Positions 27,108 through 43,904 of a stretch of DNA of 64,000 nucleotides are shown in pieces. Within the stretch, counting starts at the first letter, position 1; every line of letters begins with the position of its first letter. The notes under the pieces were generated by a model that was not told the DNA's origin, ran no database searches, and saw only the letters and a program-made list of their open reading frames with translations. Location: assembly GCA_002104985.1 (NCBI GenBank), contig MCGO01000006.1:124001-188000 (forward strand), in the 5' to 3' direction. A program made the translations under genes and the position numbers. Source of the DNA: Rhizoclosmatium globosum. Taxonomy: Eukaryota; Chytridiomycota; Chytridiomycetes; Chytridiales; Chytriomycetaceae.

Positions 27108-27836
27108 ATGACACCAACTTCATCCCTCTCGCCGCCAAGCCTCCGCCGCCATTCACTCCGCTTCACCGATTCACAGCTCCGACTCGCTGCACTCGAACAT
27201 TTGCGGCGACATCAACCAGCGCAAATTCAAGCCGCCGCCGCCAAACCATCCACAACCACTGGTCCAACTAACATCGCCGCAACAACAACAATAAAACACC
27301 GCAAGTCAAAGAAAGACGCCGCAAAAGAAGAAGCAGATGCTCTCTTTTGGCGCACAATCGAAGAAGCCGCCACCACAGCACCAAACGATGCATCAAACGA
27401 CACAATTCAGCAAGAGGCCTTGCCCGAAACAGAACCACAAATCAATCATCCAGAAACAACACAACCACCAACAAATGAAGACACTGACAGCGGGAACGAC
27501 TCGGACTCTTCACTTGACTTACTCGCTTCCAGTCAACCAACACATTCGAAGACTCGCAAACCTTCCTCTTTAGCCTCCTCTTTTATAGCACGTCATCGCG
27601 TATCAAAAGCACCGCGAAAAAAGCTGCCCATTGCATCCATTACCATTCGTCAACCAGGAATGCCGCAAGTTAGTATTCCTCAGTCACCTGAACCTCTCCT
27701 TGTTGTTCCTCCAACACCAGCCGCTCCAACAGTATCAAAACAAATATTCACACATCATTCAGACCCTCCACAACCTCAAATTCCACTCCCGAAAAAGCGG
27801 TTCAATGCTGAAGCCTTCCTGGACAGTTTATTCTGA
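27108..27836 (+). CDS. Low-complexity protein of unknown function
   Basis: Intronless frame of 242 residues, rich in Pro, Thr, Ser, Gln and Ala, so mostly disordered. A short basic/aliphatic head (RFTDSQLRLAALEHLRRHQ) and a C-terminal KKRFNAEAFLDSLF could be binding motifs. It starts only 30 bp after the previous stop. Another in-frame ORF extends upstream, but the ATG at 27108 is the one that leaves the membrane-protein gene intact. Not recognised. Confidence 0.55.
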   Translation: MTPTSSLSPPSLRRHSLRFTDSQLRLAALEHLRRHQPAQIQAAAAKPSTTTGPTNIAATTTIKHRKSKKDAAKEEADALFWRTIEEAATTAPNDASNDTIQQEALPETEPQINHPETTQPPTNEDTDSGNDSDSSLDLLASSQPTHSKTRKPSSLASSFIARHRVSKAPRKKLPIASITIRQPGMPQVSIPQSPEPLLVVPPTPAAPTVSKQIFTHHSDPPQPQIPLPKKRFNAEAFLDSLF

Positions 27837-27922
27837 GTCTACTTAACACACATTCAAATGCGCTGACTGCACAACGTACCAAACTTCAGTAAATATTAAA
27901 AGCAGCGTTTAATTATTATAGT

Positions 27923-30440
27923 TCACTTCCTTCCAAAAAACTGTGTTATAGACGTTGTAGTAGAGGGTCTCCCAGTCCCCAACCGTTTTTTTGTACCAGT
28001 TGAAGAGGAAGAAGAAGCGGATCTGGCTAGGGGCCGAGGAGTAGCAAGGGCAGGTTTTTGAGCACAGAGCTATACAAGTTCTTTTCATTTGAATTGACGC
28101 GAAACAGTCCGAGCCGATTCACTGCCGATTCTACTGCTTTGTTTACATGCCGCTGAGTTTGTGACGAGTGTGCGGGAGGTGTGGAGTGATTCCATTCCAT
28201 GTATTGAACTTTGGGGTTCTCTTCGTTCTGACTTGGTTGAGAAAGGCTTGGGCCTGCGTTTTCGTTCTGAGACTGATCATTTACAACTGATGCATTCGAC
28301 GCGTCGAACTCTTTGTCGCACGTTGCTGATTGAAAGTTTTGAGACAAAACCCCAGCCACAACTTCCGTATCGCTATACTCCGCCATAGAGCCAAACAGTT
28401 GAATTCCATCTAAATTTTCGCTATTTTTTTCCTCTTCGTATTTGTTTGATTCCGCTGGTTTCGAGAAAGTCTGATGCGAGATAGTAGTCGCAAGTCGAAT
28501 AGAACTTTGGTGGTAACTGAATCCGTCAGTTATAGATTGCGAACTGTACATAAACTTTGATAGTTGGCTATCAGTGAACTGAACTGACGGTTGTGAGCTC
28601 GCTCCAGAGAACCATTCCGGTGTTGCTGTGGGACAGACATTTTCAAGCAAGTCTGGAGGAGAACTGCTTAATTTTGGTTGTGACAACTCTGGCGTACTTT
28701 GACTCGACGTAGGGAAGAAGTGGCTTTTCCTGGATGTTTCCACCACTTTGGTTGCACGTGCGAGATTGGCGGATGAAACGAGAAGTTTCGAGGAGTTGGA
28801 TAAATCTTGAGGGAGTTTGTGCTCCTGCAGAGACTTCTCTGGTGGACGATTTTTGACTGAATACAGAACATTCAGAACCGTTATTCGAGAATACTTGACT
28901 TACTTTGTGTCGGTTTGGGTATATCACTTTCATCATCATACACAAACCCATCGTCTAAACTATAAGGTTTAAGTGTATACGGATTCAAGTGACCAGTAGC
29001 AACTCCTTCAGCCACAGATGACTCCATATTCCTGTTTCGACTGATTCAGCTACCGCAACAAGAATCTGCTCACTCACTGTCCCAAGAAACGCGACATATC
29101 GTCTATGAGTTCCACGCCTCCTTCAGGAGTATTTAAATAAACAAGTGCTTTTTGCACAGGGTCATAGACACGTTGATATAAAAAAGTCAGTTCAGCTTCC
29201 TGGAATTCAGCTTGATAGTTGTCACGAACAGGAGGCGCTTTCATACTGTGTCCGAATGTCTTCCACATCTTCAACAGCTGGGAGTGTATATTCGTCAATA
29301 CGCCAAATGAATGTACAAGCAAGATGCTTACTCGTTCCGCGTCAGACGTTCCATTCAATGCATCAAATGCTTTCTTGATCCCAACGCCTTTCAACGACGG
29401 CAAATAATCACACCCCGAAAGGATGCATGCTTGCCTAAACTTGGCGAAACTCCATCCCTTTTTCATACACGGCACCTGAGGAAAGTCCTTGGCGCGTATT
29501 TCAATCAGATTTCCAGATGCTTCGAGTTTCAAAAGAAGTCGCTGGCATCCAAACACGAGGAGATCGGAGTCTTCAGTCAGAACGGCATCCTGGTTCCTTG
29601 TTAGATTGATTTCTGGTGACTGGTGCGATACCTACGACTTTCTTGATCTTTTCCAAGTATACCAATTGAGCGTCTGCTTCGTATGGCGCAACAATGAATT
29701 CTATGCCTTGTTTTCGTAGTACCTAATTTTAAATGTGAGTTCTTTGGAAGTATTCATGAACAGTGCAACCTTCATTAGTTCCCAAGCCATATTCGGTGTG
29801 ATATCGACACATTGCTGAAACATCTCCATAGCTTTTGCGTTGTTTCCCTTTGCGAGTTCTTCATGTGCTCGTTTCCTTGCTTCTTTTCGCCGTCTGGGAC
29901 AAGTGATTAAAGAAGGGAACTTAAAGGCTTGTTCAACAAACTTTCGTCTTTCTGATTCTGTATGGTGTTTCATAGGTAGGCAACCTGTATGTCACTGAGA
30001 TGTTAACCCAACTTTCGGACTCCCAACAATGAGCCAATATGTCACCTCCATCAAAAACCAACAACGGAGTAATCCCATGTTCTTTCAAAAGCGCGATCCG
30101 TTTCATACAAAAGCTGATGTATCTGATATTTGTGATTGGTTGAGTGAGTGAGAGTTCTGATTGTGTGTGCTGTGCCCAACTGAGACTCATCAAGAGAGAG
30201 AGAGAGAGAAGAGACTCACGCCGTCGTGGGTTTGTTGAGACCCAAGTCCATTGCGCATCCAAATGCGGCGCGGTGAAGCCACACGTACGTGTCCACGGCG
30301 ACGGTGAGGCCTTTGGGCGAGTGAGTGAGTTGTTGGCGTCAAGACCGAGTTGGTGCGCGCAATGAAATACCTTTGAAGTCCCGCAAATGCACTTGTCGCT
30401 GGATGGGTGCGAGGAGCGGAAGGAGCCCGGAGATTCCCAT
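27923..30440 (-). CDS. EXO1: Exonuclease 1 (XPG/Rad2 family 5' exonuclease)
   Basis: 5'-3' exonuclease and flap nuclease for mismatch repair and break resection. It starts MGISGLLPLLAPIQRQVHLRDF. Rad2 N-block: VAVDTYVWLHRAAF and GITPLLVFDGG. I-block: VAPYEADAQLVYL, TEDSDLLVFGC and ILSGCDYLPSLKGVGI; all acidic metal ligands are there. A divergent Ser/Gln/Asn-rich tail follows. The frame stops early at 28027 unless one base is restored in the T-run 28055-28059 (plus strand). The restored tail ends TSITQFFGRK, close to a PCNA-interaction box. A GA microsatellite lies in an intron at about 30197-30211. EXO1 starts 51 bp from the divergent gene at 30492. Confidence 0.92.
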
Positions 30441-30491
30441 CGACGGAAGATTTCAACTTTCTCAACTTTTGATTCAGGAAACAATAATACA

Positions 30492-31250
30492 ATGAGCGAA
30501 CTTCGAGCCGTCTCCTTCATCGCAAAGACTGGTTTTGCCTGGCAGGTACGTTCATTGAACAGAATATTTTTATCTTACCTTTTGTGTCTTCAGGTGTGGA
30601 AGGTAAGCTGGATTCCTCCTGATTCTTGCTGACGACAAACTGATACAAGGAAACTCTGCCTGACCTTCACTGGTTCCTGGAAAAGAACTTCCAAGCCTCC
30701 AAAGTAAACATCAAGTTGACAGGAGAAGAAAAGAACTTTGTTGTTGAGCTCGAATGTCCAAATGATTCGGTTCCGCGATTAGAAAAGAGGTGCGGGTTGA
30801 TTGTTACCATTGTTCTGCACTCAGCCTCCAGATACTGATACCTCACAGCTTTAAAGATGGAACATTGGGTACGGAAATCGATAAGATTCATGGTATGGAT
30901 CCGGCGTTTAGTTGTGGAAAGAAGGATGCCAAGCTTTCGCGATTCTGCACAACGATGGCTGAAGCGCGTCCTCAAAACGCTGCAGACCATACTATTGAAG
31001 CTCTTGAGCAACAAATAGTTCAGCTTGAGCTCCTGGAGCGTGCTAGATCTATTGACTTAAAAAGTAAGACCGTTGAATGCGACTGGATTTCTCACATTAG
31101 TGTGTAGTGGTGATGGAGAACTTGCTAAGCTTTCAGACCGAATTCCAAAAGAAGTTTGAGGCACTGGACAAGAAAGTTGGAGAAATGTCTAACCGCCTAG
31201 ATCAGAAAGCGGAACGATTGAGTGCAACCTTACAGAGATTCAAGAAGTGA
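30492..31250 (+). CDS. Small coiled-coil protein, unknown function
   Basis: Starts MSELRAVSFIAKTGFAWQ. The exon at 30594-30602 is nine bases (codes VWK) and lies between two well-formed introns, in phase 0 on both sides. The next exon starts at about 30651, and two more introns follow in consistent phase. The C-terminal half is strongly coiled (IEALEQQIVQLELLERA; FEALDKKVGEMSNRLDQ). No catalytic motif and no family recognised. The splice phases and codon use support a real gene. Confidence 0.7.
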
Positions 31251-31291
31251 TATATTTAATAATAAATGACCTGGACCAATACCATACGCAT

Positions 31292-32331
31292 TCACAACAA
31301 ATGTCCCAAAGAATCAATGACAAAATCCGCCTTGATTTCCTGTTCATCCAAGCCAGCAGCTGGCGTTACACCCGTCAGAACCAAAAGAGTCTTCATTCCA
31401 CCGTTCTGGCCAAAGAGAATATCCGTATCGAGTCTATCGCCCACCATACAAGTTCTGCTACGATCCAAATGGTACTTGTCGACAATAACATCAAGCATTC
31501 GTTGTTCAGGCTTCCCCATAACCAATGGTTTTCTGCCCAATGGGGTGCTCAACGCCGCAAGCAACGCACCAGTTCCAGGATACACCGCGTTCTTCGTTGG
31601 GAAAGTCAAATCGGTGTTGGTCGCCAAGAAGTGAGTCTCTGGGTTCTGCAGATACGTGAACGCCTTCGCCAACTTCTTGTAGTTAAGGTCCAAGTCGAAT
31701 CCAAAAAGTACAGCTCCAACATCGGGGTCGTTCTTAATTGTAGACATTTCGCTCATGTCAGTCAGGTTTTCGTTATCATCGCTGGATCCACAGTGCTTAA
31801 TTCCTTCAGCGTCAAGCTCTTCCTGAATTCCAGACATGCCAACAATGTAAACTTTTTTGTTATCGGGCAACTCAAGGTTATGTTTGATGTAGTATGCAGC
31901 AGCGTATGCAGATCCAAAGACTTCATTCTAGGTAGCGATTAGTAAGTGCTTCCAAAACACCATAGCCTGTAATACTTACAACGTATGCTTCAATATTAAG
32001 TTGAGTGAACTTCTTCAAGTATTGGCGTCTGGACTTTGTTGAGTTGTTGGAGACGAACAAGATACGTTTTCCCTGCGTTCCGTTAATATTAGCGATCTAC
32101 TCGCAACAACTGCCACGATTAATTCATACCATTTCCCTTAAACGTTCGAGGACATGGGCGACATTGGGGATAAGGTTGTCACCATGCCAAATGACACCTG
32201 CATCAATCCAAGATTAGTGCCTCAACTCTAAGAAGCGATCGCAACAAACCATCGCAATCAAAGAGGAAGGTGTCAACGGAATCCAGCAATGCCCGGATCT
32301 CTTCCGGTTTTCCAGTAAGAAGGTGATTCAT
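31292..32331 (-). CDS. PHO13: HAD-superfamily phosphatase, PHO13/phosphoglycolate phosphatase type
   Basis: Detoxifying phosphatase acting on 2-phosphoglycolate and similar side products of glycolysis; also called 4-nitrophenylphosphatase. Several exons, the first 32250-32331. Motif I is LFDCDGVIWHG, motif II region VSNNSTKSR, the cap contains VGAVLFGFDLDLNY, and motif III/IV is GKPEQRMLD with MVGDRLDTDILFGQNGG. The ATG at 32331 leaves 76 bp to the divergent HIS5 start; an upstream in-frame ATG at 32418 would run into HIS5. Confidence 0.9.
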
Positions 32332-32407
32332 ACGATTTGATTTGAGATCCAGTCGAAGAAATCCTGCACCTTTCCCAAACGAACCCTTATCTCTCCTAGA
32401 TACAAAT

Positions 32408-33632
32408 ATGCCCTTCACACTCTCCCGCGCCGTCCGTCCGAATATTCTGTCTCTGCTTCCGTACCGCTGCGCCCGCGACGACTACGACTCCGGCATTCTC
32501 CTCGACGCAAACGAGAACTCGTACGGCCCGGCGACAGAGGCAAACCCGGCGCTCCAGCTCGAACGCTACCCGGATCCGCACCAAACTGAACTCAAGAAGC
32601 TTTTGGCCGGGTTCCGCGGTGTTCCGTCGCCTGACTACTTCTTTGTGGGTGTTGGCAGTGACGAGTCTATTGATCTTGCTATCAGAGTCTTCTGTCAGCC
32701 GGGGAAGGACAAGATCCTTATTTGTCCACCTACTTACGGAATGTATTCTGTTTGTGCCAATATCAATGATGTTGGAATCGTGAAGGTTCCTTTGGATGTT
32801 ACGGATGGCAAGTTCTCAATCATCCCATCGGAAATCAAGAAGGCTTTGGCTGCTGACAAGAGCATCAAGATTGTGTTCCTCTGTTCTCCTGGAAACCCAA
32901 CCGGTACCCTCATTGCGGAGAAAGATATCAAGGAAATTCTTGAATTCCAGGAATATGATGGAGTAGTCCTTGTCGATGAAGCTTGTAAGAAACTTCGTTA
33001 TTCTCAAAAGTCAGCCACTAAACTATGTTTATAGACATTGACTTCTGCAAGGAGCCATCATCTGTCGCATCATGGACAACCAAATACCCTAATTTGATTG
33101 TCATTCAAACACTCTCAAAGTCTTTCGGTTTGGCCGGAATCAGGTTCGTATTCTGCTTCGTAGACGTGGACAGGAATCTAAAGCAAATCACAGAGTCGGA
33201 ATCGCAATCACAAATCCAGATATCGCTCGTGTCTTCAACAACACAAAGGCACCATACAACGTTTCAACTCTTGCGAGCAAGGTTGCCATCGAAGCATTGC
33301 AACCCGCTGGAATCGCCAAGATGAATTCAAATGTTCAGCAGATTTGGAAGCAGAGGGATGACTTAATCGCCGCATTGAACAAGTTCCCACGAGTTCGTGG
33401 CATTTTGGGTGCCAATGATGCCAACTTTGTTGTCGTGCAACTCGTGAACGAGAAGGGCGAGCCAGATAATGAGTTTGCGCTGTCAGTATACAAGCGACTT
33501 GCGGAAACTGAGAAGATTGTGGTTCGTTTCAGAGGAATGGAATTGGGATGTACAGGATGTTTGAGAATCAGTATCGGAACTGAAGCTGAGCACAAAGTAT
33601 TGCTCGAGAAGTTGGCGGAGCTTTTGCAATAA
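32408..33632 (+). CDS. HIS5: Histidinol-phosphate aminotransferase
   Basis: PLP enzyme that converts imidazole acetol phosphate to histidinol phosphate in histidine biosynthesis. Exons 32408-32984, 33035-33143 and 33194-33632, 374 residues. The substrate loop is LDANENSYGP. PLP-contact motifs are LCSPGNPTG and LVDEAYIDF (formed across intron 1), and the catalytic lysine lies in TLSKSFGLAGIRVG (across intron 2). C-terminal VRFRGMELGCTGCLRISIGT is the family signature. No frame breaks. Confidence 0.95.
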
Positions 33633-33684
33633 TGGCCTGAACTTCAAAATAAAACACCCTTTATTTTATGCAACATTTCCTCTC

Positions 33685-36571
<2,887 letters not shown>

Positions 36572-36604
36572 TCCTTTCTGCACACTTTATTTATTATCCC
36601 TTAA

Positions 36605-39600
36605 CTACAAGGCCACACTGCTCCCTTTCCCAATAGGCTCGCGTATCTGCTTCACAACATTCTCAACAGCTTTGGCCTTCGCTTTCATCGCCCCTGTCAA
36701 CCCAACCATAAATGTTGCCTCGGGTTTAATTCTGAAACGATATTGAGTCTCCTGATAGATCTTTTAACGCTATACTTACTTTTCCAACAATATGGCAAGG
36801 TTAGTCGCGTTCACACGGTCAAACTTTTTTCGCCGGATTTCTGGAACTAACCAATCTTCATAGTGTTCGGATAACAGGAATGAAACCGTCTATATTTCTA
36901 ATTAAGACTTCATAGATGCGGAGGATAAATAGATCATACCTGCTTCAACTCAAGAAACTGGTCGGTGATTCGAGAGAGTTCATCCAGACAATTGATAAAG
37001 TTTTCCAAGAACATTATGTCCTTACTGAAAGATTCCACAAACTGGGGGCTTATTTTCTTTCCAGATTTGGAAACGAGCAAATGCGTCAAAGAGTTTGCCA
37101 AATGGTCAAGTACAACACGGTACACCTTTTTTCTTCCGTCAGGCGAGAGAAGCGAAAGCTCTGAGCTCATCAGTGAGTTCAAGAAGCTCGCAATATCCTG
37201 TAAATAAGGGCTCGGCTTCGACTGGATGGTGGTCGCCATCCTGTACAAAAGTTAAAATATGTAAAGCGATATAACCGACTTACCATTCGTAATGAACGGC
37301 TGTATCCAAGATTTTGTCAATTTTTGAAGTAACCAAGTTGGAGATACGTTTTTCACAGACTCCACGAAAGTCGGCAAAGAACTTGGATGCATGAAGCGAC
37401 ACATGGCCTTTGTTACTACCCCTTCAAAGATATGTTAGAGCCCAAGAATTTGCAACGAGCCATCACATACTTCTTCTCTGTAAACATATGTTCCAATTCA
37501 GCGACAATGACACGAAAGTATTCTCCGTTGGTCATGATTTGAATACACTCTCCGAGGCCATGCTCATTCATTTTACGCGTAAGGGATGCTCCGACGGTGT
37601 TGATGAGAATTCCTTCCAGAGACTGTGTATCTCATTTTAGTTACAAGATGTGGGATTGATATTACGTACCTTTTTCAACAAGTCATCCATTTCGTTGTGA
37701 TGTTGATCAAAACCGTTGGAGAAACGATAGAATCCGTTCACATAAGCTTTTATCAAGTAGCAACAGTCTGGTACAGTTTTTGAAAACGGAAGGGCGCGTG
37801 GGAATCTGGTACAGGTGTGAGGAAAAATCTTGACGTAAGTTTTATGAACTCTCACGTTGAGGTGGCCATTTTGTCTTCAAAGTGAATGGCATTCATAATA
37901 ACCCGATACTCGTCAACGTTTTCAACGATAACGGGGGTGCAATCGTCATCCTCGACAGTCTGGAAAGGACATGTTCAATAAATGCAATCAACTATACCTC
38001 GTGAACTACCTCAATGATTTGTTCGCAACAAGCCATCTTCGTGAGTTCTACATGTCTATCAAACAGTGATAAAATCAGCATAAGAAGCTTTTCAACAGCG
38101 TATCCGTAACCCTGAAGAGTATGAACGTATGCAGAAAGCACTTGCTTGATGGAAAAGAACGATTCAGGATTCTATTAAAATATATTAGAGCAATTAAAAC
38201 CAGATGAGTATCATTACCTGGCAGCCCTGCAACCCTTCAATTACAATCTTGTTCAGCTTTTCGGATGAAATCTCCCACAAATGCTCAACAGTCGTTCTAG
38301 ATCTGAAGTTTTGAGTCGAGCTCATAATCACCGCTTCGACGATAAAGAAGCCAACGGCGTCTTGGAGATAGATGTCGAATCCTTTCAAGTCATCACAATT
38401 GAGGGCAAAGTTGGACTCAAATAGAAGATCAGCTTGAGTCTGAACGATTTGTTAGTATTATTAAATGAACAATCTCGTCCTCACCCCGCGATGCCCTTCA
38501 AACTGATCAATAAACTTGTTTCTCTTCCCGAGAACGTCATGGATATGAATACATTTATATAATGGCTTGAAGTCAATGTGCTCGTTTGCAACGTCGAACA
38601 CTGAAACAACGTATCAGCGATGCTATTTTACAACTGTGATTATCTCACCATCCATGTCTTCACTTGCGATGAAATCTAAAGAAATACTGTGACCGTGGGC
38701 GATAATGTTTTCGAGTCTCTTAATTTCGCGTTTCTCGCTAATGTCCAATGCAGCTTTTCCGACAGCTCGAGTTTTCTCGTTTACACTAAGCATTAAATGA
38801 TTAAATAGCGAAGTTGTTCCGATATGGCTTGTTTCTTACGATCCAAGCCACTGACGAATTTCTTTTAAGACAGCCTCACGAACATTCTCACGCTGAGTAG
38901 GAATGAACAGCTCTAAAGTTACAAAACAATTAATTAAGAGGTCTTTTAGACATAAAAGCCTTACCCATCTCTTTGGCGATTGAATACTCGCTGATTCTGG
39001 GAAGGTGTGTAATTTGCAAGTCATCCAACATCTAAGCGACATCCATTAAGATACGTTGTCAATGCAGAACAGTTATCATACACGTAAAGCAGAATAATGT
39101 TTCCCTTTTTCAATTTGAGAGTTGATTTTGTTTGCAACGTCGAGGACTATCAGACAGGTTTGGACACACTCCATAGCGAGTTCGATGTTGAGAAGTATTC
39201 TTCGATATTCAATGACTTCTTTTTTCTGTTGGTTGTCAGACGCGTGAGGAGGCCGTTGAAAAAACACTCGATGTAGGCTAACATCACCTTTTCAAGAATC
39301 TTCGTTCCTGCATCTTGCATCTCAGAATTCAGATTAACAATCTTCGTTTTCAAATGTGCGGTCCCGAGGCGAACTTTCAAAAGCTGCTCTACAGATTGAA
39401 CAAATTCCTACACTATGTCAGTGTCCATCAAAAACTACACTTCCCACAAACCTGATAATGGAAGTTACACATCTTTTCAATCTCATCTTCTTTCTTTGCG
39501 ATAAACTGCGCCAGGTGATCACTGAAAGCCTGCTCCTTCCCGGTTTGAAGAATCGTTTTGACAGTGTACGAGACTTTGTCGAATTCATCTCCCACAGACT

Positions 39601-39702
39601 CTGAACTGACTGCATCCGATATAGCCAGCTAAATAAAGGTAAGGAACACTAATCTAAGGTTGGAGTAGTGCTTGCCTCGCGAACCATCTGCCAGAGATCC
39701 AT
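36605..39702 (-). CDS. SEC15: Exocyst complex component SEC15 (EXOC6)
   Basis: Tethering subunit that links secretory vesicles, through Rab/Sec4, to the exocyst at the plasma membrane. It begins MDLWQM. Recognisable segments: KVSYTVKTILQTGKEQAF, QLLKVRLGTAHLK, QIEKGKHYSALR with LDDLQITHLPRISEYSIAKEM, DAVGFFIVEAVIM with EHLWEISSEKLN, and the C-terminal FMVGLTGAMKAKAKAVENVVKQIR. It is all-helical with more than ten introns, most of them 45-60 nt. The first intron probably uses a GC donor (GAG|GCAAGC) at about 39675, though a weaker GT donor six bases earlier also keeps the frame. Confidence 0.88.
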
Positions 39703-40125
39703 TTTGGCGGGATGTCAATTAAAAATGAAATAAACTCGAGAAATTAGAGTACCAAATAAAGCGATATACCCAAGAAGAATCACAACAGACCAGAGATGTA
39801 ATCGTTTGCAAACATTCCGTACGTAGAGTTTCTCAACTTCACAGTCGCAAACTAGGATACATTAGGTTGCCTCTGAGAAGAGTAATATCAATCACCTCGA
39901 AATCTCCAACAGAACGATTGAAAAATATGGATACTCAATAATTTGTGCCTGAATAAGAACACATTTTGAACAAAGATGAAGGCGGCTTTAGGAACAGAGC
40001 AAGCTTTTCTCGAGCCATTAAAACAAGCCAAAAACAGAATAATACCAACGCGCTTTATTTCAAATCCACACCACAAAATATACAAAAGAGTCCACAACTC
40101 CATAAATATAGATTATCCAGTCTAT
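39703..40125. other. Intergenic region upstream of SEC15 and downstream of H2B
   Basis: About 420 bp, AT-rich. It should hold the SEC15 promoter and the H2B 3' end. No RNA gene, repeat or protein-like frame seen. Confidence 0.4.
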
Positions 40126-40524
40126 TTATTTTGAAGATTGGTACTTGGTGACAGCCTTGGTACCCTCAGAGACGGCGTGCTTGGCAAGCTCTCCTGGGAG
40201 AATCAAACGGACAGAGGTCTGGATCTCACGAGAAGAGATGGTGGATCTCTTGTTGTATGCAGCCAACTTGGAGGCCTCCGACGCGATACGCTCAAAGATG
40301 TCGTTAACGAACGAGTTCATGATGGACATGGCCTTGTTCGAGATACCGGTCTCTGGGTGCACCTGCTTGAGCACCTTGTAGATGTAGGAGGAGTACGACT
40401 CCTTTCTGGACACCTTCTTCTTCTTTCCGGCGCCGTCCTTTGTCTTCTTCGCGGCTGTCTTGGCTGGCGCTTTACCGGCTGGCTTCTTCTCGGCTGGGGC
40501 CTTTCCTCCTTCCTTTGGTGGCAT
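40126..40524 (-). CDS. HTB1: Histone H2B
   Basis: Core histone, 132 residues, no intron. Lysine/alanine/proline-rich tail ([20 protein letters not shown]), then the fold: [61 protein letters not shown] and [16 protein letters not shown]. Divergent from H2A with a 225 bp shared promoter. No frame break. Confidence 0.98.
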   Translation of the reverse strand: MPPKEGGKAPAEKKPAGKAPAKTAAKKTKDGAGKKKKVSRKESYSSYIYKVLKQVHPETGISNKAMSIMNSFVNDIFERIASEASKLAAYNKRSTISSREIQTSVRLILPGELAKHAVSEGTKAVTKYQSSK

Positions 40525-40749
40525 CGTTGCTGTTTGTTTGATGATTCTATTCGCTCTCTTTCTTTCGGACGTCCTTTTTGTGCCTTTTTTCCTTTCTTGG
40601 TGCGAGCAAAAAAACTGGCCAATCAGATTGCGCGTGGAGATCGAGTGACAAGATTTTTTGGTCACTGTCAAAACAAACAACGAAAAAGGCATAAAGGACC
40701 AGGGCTCCTTCTTTGCTGTCAGGAAACTAACACTAACTAAACTATCACT
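40525..40749. promoter_or_regulatory. Shared divergent histone H2B/H2A promoter
   Basis: The 225 bp between the two histone ATGs must serve both genes. A CCAAT box lies at 40619-40623 (GGCCAATCAGATTGCGCG) near the middle. A TATA-like GCATAAAGG lies at about 40689, on the H2A side. The CCAAT element is the only motif I would defend. Confidence 0.7.
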
Positions 40750-42875
<2,126 letters not shown>

Positions 42876-42901
42876 TTTCCTTCTTGAAAAACCTGTCTGC
42901 C

Positions 42902-43858
42902 ATGGCCACATTGAATATGGACGATGAGCGTATCATCCAGATGCTACAAAACGGTGGATTAAATGGAGATAATGACGATCTTCGATATGGGTCGGACGTG
43001 GACTCTGATGCAGGCTCTTGTTGCGAGGAATCCCATGAAGCAGACGAGCACTGTCAAACACAGCAGCCACAATCTGTCGGAAACTCCAAAGTAGACAGAA
43101 TAATGTCTGATCAAAATGTCAGGCAAACTCTAGGAATGGGAGGAAAGGCTATGACAGGTGTGAAGGGAGTGATTAATGATGCCAAGTTTCATGAAGAGCA
43201 GGAAAAGAACCGTTCTCTCATTCAACAGCGCGCTCATTGGAAAAATTTCAAAAGAATGCACTGCAGTCTGGCTGGTTGGAGAGACAATTGGAGGCGGAAA
43301 AGAACTGGAATACGAAGGATGAAGGCGATGAGGATATTGATGACTTGATTCGTGACTTGGAAGATGAAGAGGACGCGTTTGTTAAAGAATATAAGGCAAA
43401 GAGACTGATGGAAATGGCTGTTATTGCATCTCTTCCAAAATATGGAACTCTCAAGGTTTGTTTTCCTATGATATCTTCTGACATTTACAGTTTCAAAAAT
43501 AGGAAATAGAGGTCGATGAGTACGTTTCATGTGTGGAAAATGTTGATCGTAACGTCGTAGTCCTCGTTCATCTCTATCAACCGCAAGTGGAAGCGTGTCG
43601 TTTGGTCAACAGGTTTTTGGAAGCACTCGCCGCTCAATACCCTCTCGTTAAGATGGTCAAGATTATTTCCACAAAAGCTGATGCATCATTCGACAATATT
43701 GCATTCCAGCACTTCTCATTTACAAGGGCGGAGAACTCCAGAAAACGTTGTTGAGAATCACTGACGAGATCCAAGGTTGGGCGAGGACAGGTCGTTGTGA
43801 TTTGGATGATTTTGAAGAGTATCTATTCGTAACAACGTGGTTTCGCGTGAATGAATGA
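42902..43858 (+). CDS. PLP1: Phosducin-like protein (PhLP/PDCL)
   Basis: Thioredoxin-fold cochaperone that works with CCT in folding G-beta subunits. Acidic head with [17 protein letters not shown], the phosducin helix-1 signature. Then a coiled region and the thioredoxin domain ([47 protein letters not shown]), ending in an acidic DDFEEYL segment. One intron near 43455-43500. Two single-base breaks: GG 43239-43240 and CC 43706-43707; both repairs restore conserved sequence. It starts 26 bp from ALG2. Confidence 0.88.
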
Positions 43859-43904
43859 GATGACGTGGGTTTCAATAAATATTACGTCTTTTTTCTTTTG
43901 AAAA

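Noticed and set aside
29895..29930. A 27-nt intron in EXO1 (gttccc...cccag)
   Set aside because: It is much shorter than all other introns here and the sequence is open in frame without removing it, so it is left as coding, though a small insertion here is unusual.
30197..30211. GA microsatellite as a regulatory element
   Set aside because: It is a simple (GA)n run inside an EXO1 intron; nothing suggests more than slippage.
40138..40740. 200-residue frame on the plus strand across H2B
   Set aside because: Antisense shadow of the histone gene; repetitive Leu/Gly/Arg composition mirrors H2B codons.
42876..42911. Upstream ATG for ALG2 at 42911
   Set aside because: It would overlap the start of the divergent phosducin-like gene; the ATG at 42875 leaves a normal N-terminus.
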